Assembly (NCBI GenBank): GCA_017430835.1
Contig: JAFRMD010000187.1
Location: 1-47,814 of the forward strand
Length of the DNA: 47,814 nucleotides
Reading direction: 5' to 3'
DNA from: Methanosphaera sp.
GTDB taxonomy: Archaea; Methanobacteriota; Methanobacteria; Methanobacteriales; Methanobacteriaceae
Below the pieces are notes generated by a model. It was not told where the DNA came from. It searched no databases and saw nothing but the letters and a program-made list of their open reading frames with translations. Of the stretch, positions 38,201-47,790 are shown piece after piece (positions within the stretch are counted from its first letter, which is position 1; each line of letters starts with the position of its first letter). Both the position numbers and the translations under genes were made by a program.

Positions 38201-38631
38201 AAGGAAGTCTGACCAAAAACATGATAGTGTCCTCACAGAATGGTTATGGTGGAGCAATATACATCTTTGGAGGTAAATTAACCTCTAAGAAAAATATCTT
38301 TAAAAATAATGAAATTAATGCCAAAAATATGGCACTTGCAGGTGCAATATATTCATATGGTAAAGTTAAAATTTCATCAGACAACTTCATCCAGAATAAA
38401 ATAAATGCTACAAGCCTTGGTGGTGGAGCAATAGCAAACATGGGAAATCTAACAATCACAAAAACAAACTTCATAGACAACAACGCATCAAATACTGGAA
38501 ATGCTATAACTTCAACAAAAACTGCTAAAAACAATATAAACAACAATTACTGGGGTTCAACTAAACCTTCATGGAAACAGTTACTATACGGTTTATCAAA
38601 ACCTAAAAAATATCTTAAAAAGAAAGCATGA
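35263..38631 (+). CDS. Adhesin-like surface protein (Ig-like repeats plus C-terminal beta-helix), probable ATT start
   Basis: Reading from ATT 35263 gives about 1122 residues with a textbook signal peptide (KNKNKVILSFLIVLIAFLMITSVSA). The first usable TTG or ATG (35317 or 35320) would cut this signal in half, so a rare ATT start or an N-terminal sequence change is likely. Domains: Lys/Asn-rich linker to ~90; six or so Ig-like repeats (~90-650, with GKVKLYIKSKLIGTVKVKKG-type strands); then VYVSNKGNDNNLGDKKHPYKTIKHAI opening a beta-helix with repeated GGAIY steps, ending at NNYWGSTKPSW. This order is the reverse of the other adhesins here, where the beta-helix comes first. There is no C-terminal anchor. 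Confidence 0.82.
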   Translation: MKNKNKVILSFLIVLIAFLMITSVSATDNNMTKKDKKIAEKHDKIKNTAKKAKTPLNEKNIKKTATKNTKKENDNSNDDNNPTTNDKKEDPEIRLSNSEIHPGTSHTFLALLPNDSEGTAHFTIDNNTISDEIPVEEGQVSYTYTIPSTYSSEHYLLSLVYSGDEKYHNKTAYANLTLTPEGGKTKATINLKNYTAKYLSTIPFKINLNKNATGNASIKINNKIIAENINLTDGTINYSYKSVENPGTYTIEVTYNGNYMYEQTSKNSTLTINKLSSSISTKDITSKAGKKTLFKATCTDELGRALTKNAVTFKINNKKIGSNKTNSKGVVTLYAVINSKLNNKINNLTVTTTATSTTLSNTKRVKLTLKQLKTKSVVPTISTIPSKTITFTATVVDEFNNRVNVGYVTFKKSGKILKKVKISNGFAKYELYTNYQTSKKSYIYAIYTGNWKYANSKAKGLYKINKLKTFTTLTAIETKIASRIKFQVHLTDQTQQKVTSGKVKLYIKSKLIGTVKVKKGLATLNYKLSKKYTAGNYRIKAVYSGTKMYLKSSKTNTMTVNRLKTTISGEEVVAIVGKKSSIKLYLTDEDQYNVEKGIVKYYVNDTYIGKSKVSKGVSKLVYRIPKRFDGFTVNYYATYEKNGLYDSSSYTNTMTVAHQKVVYVSNKGNDNNLGDKKHPYKTIKHAINHITLFGKINVLSGKYSVSGIKVDKSISIIGKGKSKTILDGKQNGKPMFNTTKRNAVLTIKSLTIQNAKSNKKFSAGAIVSTSKLNLYNVRFKNNIATGLYSGGAIYTNGILNATKTEFINNKVTNVNSQGGAIRSYNNTTYLIKCKFNGNTITGNNNTGGSAIYSESSDLIINQTTFVNNHAKGKYITGGVIRSISGAVVIDRSKFNKNTITATGYGMGGIVGSLSSAVSIRNSNINNNIVKGSGSAGGSVVYIETAAMDIYKTKMTSNKVVSPASYGGAIYGYKSVITLTKGSLTKNMIVSSQNGYGGAIYIFGGKLTSKKNIFKNNEINAKNMALAGAIYSYGKVKISSDNFIQNKINATSLGGGAIANMGNLTITKTNFIDNNASNTGNAITSTKTAKNNINNNYWGSTKPSWKQLLYGLSKPKKYLKKKA

Positions 38632-38661
38632 AACGATAAAAAAGGAAATCTAACCTCCCCC

Positions 38662-38668
38662 TTTTTTT
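38662..38668 (+). terminator. Oligo-T terminator
   Basis: C5T7 sequence 31 bases after the adhesin stop codon, before the gatDE operon. Confidence 0.45.
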
Positions 38669-38853
38669 AATTTATTTAATTGATAATTATTCACTATTTT
38701 TAGTTATTTTCAATTTTTAAGAAAAAATAAAAACTATGAAAAGCATATAATTATATATTGTTGATTGTTAAATTACGATAACATTAACGTTTTAAACTTA
38801 ATTATATAATTATTTTAAATATTGCAATGAAAATTTTCTAGGAGGACTATAAT

Positions 38854-40170
38854 TTGGCATATGAAGGATATCTTAAGGATTTTCTGGAAATATCAAACAT
38901 AACTGTAGGAGACACAGTTAAAGTAACAAAACCTGGAATAGAACATGAGGGAATGTTACTTGAAAAACCAGATTATTCTAATGAAAACACCATAATTATT
39001 AAATTAGATAGTGGTTATAACATTGGAGTCGATGTTAAAGATGCAAAAATTGAGAAAATAAGTGAAGGAAGCAAACCTAAAATTGAACTTGACCCTGTTG
39101 ATAAGCAATTAAGTGACGAAAAGGATAACTTATCAATTCTTTCTACTGGTGGAACTGTTGCCAGTGTTATTGACTATAAAACTGGAGCGGTTCATCCTGC
39201 ATTTACTGCAGATGACTTGTTAAGAGCTACACCTGAACTGGTGGATTATGCAAACATTAACGCTAAGGCCATTTTTAATATTCTTAGTGAAAACATGACC
39301 CCGCAATACTGGATAGAAACTGCAGAAGCAGTTTATGATGAAATAAACAATGGTGCTGATGGTGTAATTATTGCTCATGGTACTGACACCATGCATTATA
39401 CCGCTTCAGCACTTAGTTTTATGTTGGATACGCCTGTACCAATTGTGTTGACTGGAGCACAGCGTAGTTCTGATCGTCCATCATCAGATGCTTTCACAAA
39501 CCTTATGGCGTCTGTTGTTGCTGCAAAATCTGATATTGCTGAAGTAAGCATTTGTATGCATTCAAATGAGGATGATCCATCATGTGATTTGCATCGCGGA
39601 ACACGGGCACGTAAAATGCATACTTCACGTCGGGACACTTTCACGAGCATAAACATGGACCCTATTGCAAAAATTGAAAATGAACAAGTCGTAATCAATG
39701 ATACAGAAGTTTCATATACTAAAAGAAATGAGACTGAATTGTCCATTAACACCAACTTGGCAGATAATGTTGCTCTTGTAAAAATGTATCCTGGTATAGA
39801 TTCTGAAATTATTGATTTCTACACGGATAAAGGATATGATGGCATTGTTATTGAAGGAACTGGTCTTGGTCACTGCAGTGATGATGTTATTGATAAGATA
39901 GCTCGTGCTACTGGAGAAAATATTCCTGTTGTAATGACTTCACAATGCATTTTTGGTCGTACAAACATGAATGTATACAGTAGTGGTAGAAGACTTTTAA
40001 ACAGTAATGTTATTCCAGTTAGTGACATGTTACCAGAAACTGCTTATACTAAATTGTTATGGGCTGCCGGTCAAAGTGATGATATTGATGAAATACGTAG
40101 GATTATGCAAACCAATCTTAAAGGAGAAATGGATACTACATTATCCCAGAATTACTTTATAAAAAACTAG
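38854..40170 (+). CDS. gatD: Glutamyl-tRNA(Gln) amidotransferase subunit D
   Basis: GatD is the asparaginase-like glutaminase of the archaeal GatDE complex, which makes Gln-tRNA(Gln) from Glu-tRNA(Gln). After an N-terminal beta domain (to ~90), residues ~95-425 show the L-asparaginase motifs: LSTGGTVAS with the nucleophilic threonine, [29 protein letters not shown], and [19 protein letters not shown]. The 438 residues fit the family. The start is TTG 38854, eight bases after AGGAGG; the next methionine codon is inside the conserved N terminus. gatE begins 13 bases after its stop. Confidence 0.96.
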   Translation: MAYEGYLKDFLEISNITVGDTVKVTKPGIEHEGMLLEKPDYSNENTIIIKLDSGYNIGVDVKDAKIEKISEGSKPKIELDPVDKQLSDEKDNLSILSTGGTVASVIDYKTGAVHPAFTADDLLRATPELVDYANINAKAIFNILSENMTPQYWIETAEAVYDEINNGADGVIIAHGTDTMHYTASALSFMLDTPVPIVLTGAQRSSDRPSSDAFTNLMASVVAAKSDIAEVSICMHSNEDDPSCDLHRGTRARKMHTSRRDTFTSINMDPIAKIENEQVVINDTEVSYTKRNETELSINTNLADNVALVKMYPGIDSEIIDFYTDKGYDGIVIEGTGLGHCSDDVIDKIARATGENIPVVMTSQCIFGRTNMNVYSSGRRLLNSNVIPVSDMLPETAYTKLLWAAGQSDDIDEIRRIMQTNLKGEMDTTLSQNYFIKN

Positions 40171-40182
40171 GAGAAATAGATT

Positions 40183-42078
40183 ATGTCTGAAGATAAATTT
40201 GATTATAAAGAATTAGGATTAATGATGGGACTTGAAATTCACCAACAATTAGACAGCAAAAGCAAACTATTTTGCAGATGTCCAAATTCCTTAACGGATA
40301 AAGAACCTGAAAGAAAAATCTATCGTAGATTAAGACCAACACAGAGTGAACTTGGAGAAATTGACAGAGCAGCTTATGAAGAATTCCAGAGAAATCTACA
40401 GTTTGTATATGAAGCATACAATCATCATACATGTCTTGTTGAAGCTGATGAAGAACCTCCTGCAAAGTTAAATCAGGAAGCTGTTGACATTTCAATTATT
40501 CTTGCATCACTAATGAACATGAAAGTAGTTGATGAATTCCATACAATGCGTAAACAAGTAATTGATGGAAGTAATACCAGCGGTTTCCAGAGAACCGGAA
40601 TTCTTGCTACTGACGGTTATGTTGAAACAGAATATGGTAATGTTACTATTGAAACTCTTGGTTTGGAGGAAGATGCTGCCCGTAGAATTGGCGAAGAAGA
40701 AGGTAAAATTGTCTTCCGATTGGATCGTCTTGGAATTCCACTTGCTGAAATAACTACCAGTCCAGATATGCATCATCCTGAACAAGTAAAACAAGTAGCT
40801 TACCAGCTTGGCCAAATACTTAGAAGTACCCGTGTTAAAAGAGGACTTGGTACAATCAGACAGGACCTTAACATTTCCATTAGAGAGGGTGCAAGAATAG
40901 AAGTTAAAGGTGTTCAAGACCTTGAACTTATGCCAACTATCGTAGAAAATGAGGTTCAAAGACAACTTAACCTGATTGATATTGCCGAAGAGTTACAAAA
41001 TCGTGATGCAAAGGTAGAAAAATGCATTTATGATGTTACAAATCTTTTAGAAAATACTGAAAGTAAAGTTGTTCAATCAATTCTTGAAGAAGAAAATAGT
41101 GGAGTACTTGCAATAAAACTTAAACATTTTGCTGGACTTATTGGAAGAGAAATTCAGCCGGGAAAAAGGTTGGGTACTGAATTTTCCGAACATGGAAAGA
41201 AAATGGGAGTATCAGGATTGTTCCATACTGACGAGTTACCAAATTACGGTATAACTCAGGAGGAAGTGGACGTTATTCGCAATGAATTACACTTGGAAGA
41301 TGATGATGCTTTTATATTAGTAGCAGGACCTAAAGATAAAGCATATAATGCATTAAATGAGGTTATTAAACGTGCAAAACAGTCACTTGAAGGAGTGCCT
41401 GAAGAAACTAGACGTGCACAAGATACAGGCAATACTGAATATCTAAGGCCTTTACCTACTGCCAGCAGAATGTATGTGGAAACCGATATTCCAACAGAAA
41501 TTATTGACCCCCAACGGGTTGCAAGAATTGCGGCAGATTTACCAGAATTGCCTGTTGTTAAAAAGGAAAGAATTAAGAAAGAGTATAATTTAAGTGAAGA
41601 TCTTGCAGAACAGCTAGTTCAACGTAATAATGCTGACTTATTTGAGGATATTAAGAAAGAATTGCCAAAGATGGATGCTACAAAGATTGCATCCGATATC
41701 GTGTCAACTATTCGTGACCTGAAACGTGATGGTGAAGATGTTTCAAAATTAGACAAGGATGTTTTAGTGGAAATTTTCTCTTTAGTTGATAATGGTATTG
41801 TATCTGCTGAAAAAACTGATGTTTTACTTAAAGATGCTTGTAATGATATCAGTCCAGAGGATTCTGTGAAAAAGAATAATCTTGAAAAATTATCTGATGA
41901 TGCTATCGAATCAGAAATTAAAGCTCTTGTTGAAGAAAATAAGGATATGATTCTTGAACGTAAAATGGGGGCTATGGGTCCTATGATGGGTAAGGCTATG
42001 GCTTTATTTAAGGGAAAAGCAGATGGTCAAACTGTCAGTAAGATTATAACAAAGGAAATTCAGAATATGATTAACTAA
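40183..42078 (+). CDS. gatE: Glutamyl-tRNA(Gln) amidotransferase subunit E
   Basis: GatE binds and activates the mischarged tRNA with ATP and receives ammonia from GatD. The 631 residues are normal for the archaeal form: GatB-like catalytic core (MMGLEIHQQLDSKSKLFCRCPN near the start; ADEEPPAKLNQEA; DGSNTSGFQRTGILATDGYVET; FRLDRLGIPLAEITTSPD), an AspRS-like insert in the middle, and a C-terminal YqeY-like tail with GAMGPMMGKAMALFKGKADG. The ribosome site AGGAG overlaps the end of gatD, so the two are translated together. This pathway implies that the organism charges tRNA(Gln) indirectly. Confidence 0.96.
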   Translation: MSEDKFDYKELGLMMGLEIHQQLDSKSKLFCRCPNSLTDKEPERKIYRRLRPTQSELGEIDRAAYEEFQRNLQFVYEAYNHHTCLVEADEEPPAKLNQEAVDISIILASLMNMKVVDEFHTMRKQVIDGSNTSGFQRTGILATDGYVETEYGNVTIETLGLEEDAARRIGEEEGKIVFRLDRLGIPLAEITTSPDMHHPEQVKQVAYQLGQILRSTRVKRGLGTIRQDLNISIREGARIEVKGVQDLELMPTIVENEVQRQLNLIDIAEELQNRDAKVEKCIYDVTNLLENTESKVVQSILEEENSGVLAIKLKHFAGLIGREIQPGKRLGTEFSEHGKKMGVSGLFHTDELPNYGITQEEVDVIRNELHLEDDDAFILVAGPKDKAYNALNEVIKRAKQSLEGVPEETRRAQDTGNTEYLRPLPTASRMYVETDIPTEIIDPQRVARIAADLPELPVVKKERIKKEYNLSEDLAEQLVQRNNADLFEDIKKELPKMDATKIASDIVSTIRDLKRDGEDVSKLDKDVLVEIFSLVDNGIVSAEKTDVLLKDACNDISPEDSVKKNNLEKLSDDAIESEIKALVEENKDMILERKMGAMGPMMGKAMALFKGKADGQTVSKIITKEIQNMIN

Positions 42079-42085
42079 ATCATAT

Positions 42086-43540
42086 TCATTTTTTTAATTT
42101 TTTCTTTATTCCTTCCCATAAATCTATTTCTTCTCCACAACCTGTAATTATTACATATTTACAATCTGATTTTCTGACTAAGTCTATTATTTTGTTTATT
42201 CTTGTTTCAAAGTCAAATTCTAGTGGATAGAATTCTGATGTGAATTCTTCTTGGATTTGATTATAGTATTCTTGTGCTGCTTCTATTGATGTTCTGCCTG
42301 GCAAGACCACTAATTTATTTGGGTTTAGTTTTTCTATTGCATCTTTATGGTCTTCAAATATTTCTTCTTCGTTAGCATCTGGTGTTGTGTATATGAATTC
42401 CAGTGTATCATCTATGTAACTGTTCATTAAAAGAAGATTTACTTTAAGTGCATCTCCATTATCTCCCTGACCTACTCCAACTGTTTTTCCTTCAAATGGT
42501 ATAATTTCAAATCGACCTGGAGGCAATATTTCCATTTTCAAGTTGTTATAGTAATTTGTCACGTTTTCTTCTATATTTTCTGGTACTGGTGTGAATGAGG
42601 CATAAGTGGTTACTGCACAGAGTATGTTGTATAAGTTATGTATTCCAAATGGTGGTACTTTAAATGTAGTGTCTATTGGAATATTTTCTTTTGTTTGATA
42701 ATTGTATGTGTTTCCTTTGATTTGTATCAACCATTTTCCATCTTGTTCTTCGAAGCGTGTTAATTCAACATCAGGTTTTGGCCTTTTAAATCCGCATGTA
42801 CAGGAGTATAATCCCCTTTGATTCATGTAGTACTTAGAATATTCTAATTGTTTACCACATTTTGGACATTTTACTGTTGCACCATCAAAAATATCGTTTA
42901 AGGATTCCAAGTTAAAACCGTAATAAATTATATGATTATTGTCTTTTTCTTTGTTGAGTCCTATGTATGTCGTGTTTGGATCATCGGCATTTGTTATTAT
43001 CATACCATCTTTTACTGCCTTAGATAGTAATGTTTTTGCCTTTAGGTAGTCTTCAAATGGATTTTTAACTCCAGCTACCTGTGTGTGTTCTCTGGAAATA
43101 TTGGTGTATACCACACATTTTGGATTGATATATGTGGATACCGTGTCAGGCAATCCGTGTTTAATATCACGTATACCATATTCAAATACTCCAATTTCTC
43201 CAGGATTATCAAGCAATGATGTTGTTAATGCAAAAACTGTGTTATTTCCTACACTGGAGGATAGTTTTGAATCTATTGAAAATAAATCTATCATCATTGT
43301 TGTAGTAGTAGTTTTTCCATTAGTTCCCGTGATTAATATTGAACCTTTTTCCACTTGGTTTTCACTTAATTCCTTTACAGAATCCCATCCTGAAAGTTTT
43401 ATGAAGAATAATCCCGGTAGACTTTTTCCACCAGTTGGTAAAACCTTAAGTACTCCGCTAAGTGTTTTACTAACCCCTTTACCAAAATAATACCTAATAC
43501 TTTTTGTCATCGAATATGCCTCAAAATTTTTTAAAAACAA
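42086..43540 (-). CDS. MurT-like Mur ligase family protein with zinc ribbon
   Basis: A 484-residue ATP-dependent ligase of the Mur family. It has the P-loop ILITGTNGKTTTTTMM near residue 70, the central-domain segments VYTNISREHTQ and ITNADDP, and a four-cysteine insert (CPKCGKQLEY...YSCTCGFKRP, ~225-255) that marks the MurT branch. The C-terminal part has LPPGRFEII and VLPGRTSIEAA. In Gram-positive bacteria MurT works with a class I glutaminase to amidate the wall peptide; Methanobacteriales have relatives thought to act on pseudomurein. The partner glutaminase is not next door: the gatDE genes nearby are an unrelated tRNA system despite the shared name. The gene converges on gatE with seven bases between them. 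Confidence 0.83.
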   Translation of the reverse strand: MFLKNFEAYSMTKSIRYYFGKGVSKTLSGVLKVLPTGGKSLPGLFFIKLSGWDSVKELSENQVEKGSILITGTNGKTTTTTMMIDLFSIDSKLSSSVGNNTVFALTTSLLDNPGEIGVFEYGIRDIKHGLPDTVSTYINPKCVVYTNISREHTQVAGVKNPFEDYLKAKTLLSKAVKDGMIITNADDPNTTYIGLNKEKDNNHIIYYGFNLESLNDIFDGATVKCPKCGKQLEYSKYYMNQRGLYSCTCGFKRPKPDVELTRFEEQDGKWLIQIKGNTYNYQTKENIPIDTTFKVPPFGIHNLYNILCAVTTYASFTPVPENIEENVTNYYNNLKMEILPPGRFEIIPFEGKTVGVGQGDNGDALKVNLLLMNSYIDDTLEFIYTTPDANEEEIFEDHKDAIEKLNPNKLVVLPGRTSIEAAQEYYNQIQEEFTSEFYPLEFDFETRINKIIDLVRKSDCKYVIITGCGEEIDLWEGIKKKLKK

Positions 43541-43673
43541 TAATCATTAAGTAATTATATTTTAGTAAAAATAATATTTATACGTATCTTTTGATTAAAA
43601 AATATTAGCAGTAACGGTTTATTTAAAAAAATAATCATAATTTCACCGTTTTCTTAATGTTAAATTAATTGAT

Positions 43674-43693
43674 ATTATACCTTTTGGTATAAT
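43674..43693. promoter_or_regulatory. 8-bp inverted repeat upstream of trxB
   Basis: ATTATACC (43674-43681), four T, then GGTATAAT (43686-43693): a perfect palindromic site in the 290-base divergent gap between the MurT-like gene and trxB. A second, shorter inverted pair AACGGT/ACCGTT lies at 43613-43618 and 43645-43650. These could be operators or, for the longer one, an RNA hairpin. Confidence 0.5.
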
Positions 43694-43827
43694 GCTTAAT
43701 ATATGAGTAAAAGAAGAATCATAATAAAACAAACCACATTAGGTGTTGATTTTTAAATCAAAAAACATTTTAATTATTTTCTAAAAATATAATAGTGATT
43801 ATTAAATAGAATAAAGAAGGAATATTG

Positions 43828-44727
43828 ATGTATGATATTATAATTATTGGGGCAGGTCCTTCAGGTCTTACAGCAGGTATTTATGCAGGTCGTGCCGGAT
43901 TAAAAGCACTTGTTTTAGATAAAAGTCCTCTTGGTGGTACTGCCAATACTGCACCTCTTGTTGAAAACTATCCTGGCTATGATAAAATATCCGGTTCGGA
44001 ACTAATGAAAAATATAATACAACAGGCTAAGACCTATTGTGAGATTAAAGAATTTGTTAACGTTAAAAGCATCAAAAAAGATGATTCCATATTTAATGTT
44101 GAAACAAGCAATGATTCATTTTGTTCAAAGAACATAATATTAGCAACAGGAACTACTCATAAAACTTTAGATGCTGAAGGTATTGAAGAATTTACAGGTC
44201 GTGGCGTGTCTTACTGTGCTGTTTGTGATGGGAATTTCTTTGTTGATCAGGAAGTTTTAGTTATTGGTGGAGGAAACAGTGCAGCTACAGAAGCTTTATA
44301 TTTAAACCGTATAGGAGTTAAAGTTAGTCTTGTACATCGACGTGACAAATTAAGATGTGATGCAAAATTACAGGAAGATCTTAAAAATAAAAATATAAAA
44401 ATTTATTGGAACAGCGTTATTCAGGAAGTCAAAGGTGAAGTAAGAGTTGAAGAAGCAGTGCTCTTAAATAATAGTACTGGCAAAGAAACTTCCCTTAAAG
44501 TTAGTGGAATATTTGTTGCTATTGGAAACAATCCAAATAATCAACTCGCCAAGGACTTGGGTGTTTTATGTAATGATGCGGGCTACATAAATGTTGATGA
44601 ATATATGCAAAGCAATGTAGATGGTGTTTATGCAACCGGAGATGTTACTGGAGTAGTAAAACAGATTGTTGTTTCTGCTGGTCAAGGTGCTATAGCCAGT
44701 TCAAGAATACAAACATTATTATTGTAG
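43828..44727 (+). CDS. trxB: Thioredoxin reductase
   Basis: A 299-residue flavoprotein passing electrons from a reduced nicotinamide or deazaflavin coenzyme to thioredoxin. It has the FAD-binding start DIIIIGAGPSGLTAGIYAGRAGL, GGTANTAPLVENYPGY, the redox-active pair in SYCAVCDGNFF (~130), the second dinucleotide fold VLVIGGGNSAATEALYLNRIG, and GVYATGDVTGV near the end. ATG 43828 is preferred to TTG 43825 because AAGG lies seven bases before it. The nicotinamide-binding HRRDKLRCD keeps the HRR pattern usual for NADPH. The 69-residue gene and the AAA+ gene follow closely, suggesting an operon. Confidence 0.92.
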   Translation: MYDIIIIGAGPSGLTAGIYAGRAGLKALVLDKSPLGGTANTAPLVENYPGYDKISGSELMKNIIQQAKTYCEIKEFVNVKSIKKDDSIFNVETSNDSFCSKNIILATGTTHKTLDAEGIEEFTGRGVSYCAVCDGNFFVDQEVLVIGGGNSAATEALYLNRIGVKVSLVHRRDKLRCDAKLQEDLKNKNIKIYWNSVIQEVKGEVRVEEAVLLNNSTGKETSLKVSGIFVAIGNNPNNQLAKDLGVLCNDAGYINVDEYMQSNVDGVYATGDVTGVVKQIVVSAGQGAIASSRIQTLLL

Positions 44728-44733
44728 ATTATT

Positions 44734-44943
44734 ATGTCAGATGAAAATTTTGAAAAAATTAAAATGGATTTAATAAATGATTTTCCAGATATAACAAGTA
44801 TCAGTGAAACGCCTGAAGGTATTAAGATTGTTGCGGATGATGATACATTATGGAAAGTCTTTGAAGTTCTTTTTAATGGTGTTGAAAACATTGAATTTAA
44901 TATGGGAACAGATGAGGAATCCTATATTGTTATGAAAATATAA
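44734..44943 (+). CDS. Small acidic protein of unknown function
   Basis: A 69-residue protein, acidic, with no membrane segment or cysteine. It has a predicted alpha-beta pattern (DLINDFPDITSISETPEGIKIVADDDTLWKVFEVLF then a strand-rich end). I do not recognise a family. It sits 6 bases after trxB and 17 bases before the AAA+ gene, whose ribosome site GAGGGGTGA overlaps the gap. This tight packing supports its being real and co-expressed. Confidence 0.65.
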   Translation: MSDENFEKIKMDLINDFPDITSISETPEGIKIVADDDTLWKVFEVLFNGVENIEFNMGTDEESYIVMKI

Positions 44944-44960
44944 ATTAGAGGGGTGAATTA

Positions 44961-46073
44961 ATGAAAAACTTATCAGAAAAATACATGACTAATCAAGAAA
45001 TTCGACAAAAAATTGCAGATAGTATACCTGAAGCAAAAATTCTTATGTTAAAACCTGTAGGTTATCCTGTTGAAACAAATTTCATTGAAACACCTGTAAT
45101 AGAAGTGACCAATAAAGAATTATTTGAATTATATGCAAAGGAACAATGGAATGGTTACAGACTTCACAAGAATCAATACATATTTGATCAAAAGTTAATT
45201 CCTGACTTTGCTTTTCAAGTTATAGACATCAGACCAGATAATTCAAGAATTACTAATAATACGTCCATACTTGTTTTGTCTAATGAAATTGATTTAAATA
45301 CCATTAAATCTAAAAATGATATTCGTATTGATGATGTTATTGGTCAAACACAGGCTAAAAACAAATCTAAACTTATCATGAAATATTTGGAAGAACCTGA
45401 ACATTTTAATGGGTGGGCTCCGAAGAATATTCTCTTTTATGGTATGCCTGGTACTGGTAAGACCATGCTTGCTCAGGCGTTGGCAAATGAGTTAGATATT
45501 AATCTTCAAATGATTAAGGCCACAAGTCTTATTGGTGATCACGTTGGCGATGGATCCAAGATGATTCATGAACTTTATAGACAGGCAAGAAGCAGGAAGC
45601 CTGCTGTTATTTTCATTGATGAAATTGATGCAATTGCTCTTGAGAGAAAATATCAGTCCCTACGTGGTGATGTGACTGAGATTGTTAATGCTCTTCTTAC
45701 GGAGATGGATGGTATTGAAGATAATGAAAGTGTGATTACAATTTGTGCTACCAATAATCCTTCATTACTTGATTATGCTATTAGAAGCAGGTTTGAGGAG
45801 GAGATTGAATTTACTTTGCCTGATAGCAATGATAGAAGGGAAATTCTTGAGATGAATATGAAGACCTTACCTCTTGACTGTATTTTTAATGAGGATTCCT
45901 TTGTTGAAAAAACTAAGGGTCTTTCTGGTAGAGACATTACTGAAAAAATTTTAAAGACTGCCCTTCATAAGGCTATTGCAGATTCTAAAGATTTTATTGA
46001 AGAGGAAGATATTGATTATGCTATCAAGGAAAGTAAGAAGCAGTTTATTAATCAGGATACTATGTTTTCATAG
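44961..46073 (+). CDS. AAA+ ATPase (proteasome-regulatory/CDC48-like module)
   Basis: A 370-residue protein: an N-terminal ~115-residue region of unknown type, then one AAA+ module. Motifs are DDVIGQTQAKNKSKLIMKYL, Walker A ILFYGMPGTGKTMLAQALA (~residue 157-164), Walker B AVIFIDEIDAI, sensor 1 ICATNNPSLLD, the arginine finger region YAIRSRFEEEIEF, and a small helical lid with LSGRDITEKILKTAL. It resembles the PAN/VAT/FtsH class but lacks an N-terminal coiled coil, a second ATPase ring and a protease domain, so it may act as an unfoldase or remodeller with an unknown partner. The start follows GAGGGGTGAATTA. Confidence 0.85.
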   Translation: MKNLSEKYMTNQEIRQKIADSIPEAKILMLKPVGYPVETNFIETPVIEVTNKELFELYAKEQWNGYRLHKNQYIFDQKLIPDFAFQVIDIRPDNSRITNNTSILVLSNEIDLNTIKSKNDIRIDDVIGQTQAKNKSKLIMKYLEEPEHFNGWAPKNILFYGMPGTGKTMLAQALANELDINLQMIKATSLIGDHVGDGSKMIHELYRQARSRKPAVIFIDEIDAIALERKYQSLRGDVTEIVNALLTEMDGIEDNESVITICATNNPSLLDYAIRSRFEEEIEFTLPDSNDRREILEMNMKTLPLDCIFNEDSFVEKTKGLSGRDITEKILKTALHKAIADSKDFIEEEDIDYAIKESKKQFINQDTMFS

Positions 46074-46101
46074 TTTTCTTTATTTTATTTTTTTATTTTT
46101 A

Positions 46102-46199
46102 TAACTTATAATTAACTAAGTTTTTAGTTATAATAAATTAGAAAGAATCAAAGTATAAGTTACTAATTTATAAGTTAAATGTTATAATCACATAAGTTA
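46102..46199. repeat. Repeated ATAAGTTA elements and a small inverted repeat
   Basis: In the 380-base gap before gdhA, ATAAGTTA occurs at 46155-46162, 46170-46177 and 46192-46199, and its mirror TAACTTAT at 46102-46109. TAACTAA/TTAGTTA form a 7-bp stem at 46113-46130. All lie more than 170 bases upstream of the gdhA TATA box. The function is unknown; the remainder of the gap before 46370 shows no gene. Confidence 0.4.
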
Positions 46200-46373
46200 T
46201 TATTAAAAAATAGATAACCAAAAAGATAATAAAAAATAGAAACAATGAACAAAATAATAAAAAATGATTAAAAAAAGAAAAATGATTAAAAAAAATTTAT
46301 TTAAGCATTAAAATATTGAACAATATCCTTTTTTGAAGGAAATGAAAAAATAATTTTAAATACTATGAAAACC

Positions 46374-46383
46374 ATATATATAA
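46374..46383 (+). promoter_or_regulatory. TATA box of gdhA
   Basis: ATATATATAA preceded by GAAAACC, a good archaeal TATA/BRE pair, predicts transcription from about 46405 and a leader of about 50 bases. Confidence 0.6.

Positions 46384-47790
<1,407 letters not shown>

Noticed and set aside
35317..38631. TTG 35317 as start of the adhesin-like gene
   Set aside because: It has no ribosome site and leaves only half a signal peptide; AAGGAGG points to 35263.
38854..42078. gatD here as the glutaminase partner of the MurT-like ligase
   Set aside because: The names coincide, but this GatD is asparaginase-like and pairs with GatE for tRNA amidation.
42086..43540. Folylpolyglutamate synthase or F420 gamma-glutamyl ligase CofF
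   Set aside because: The four-cysteine ribbon and overall order fit the MurT branch of Mur ligases; CofF is an ATP-grasp enzyme.
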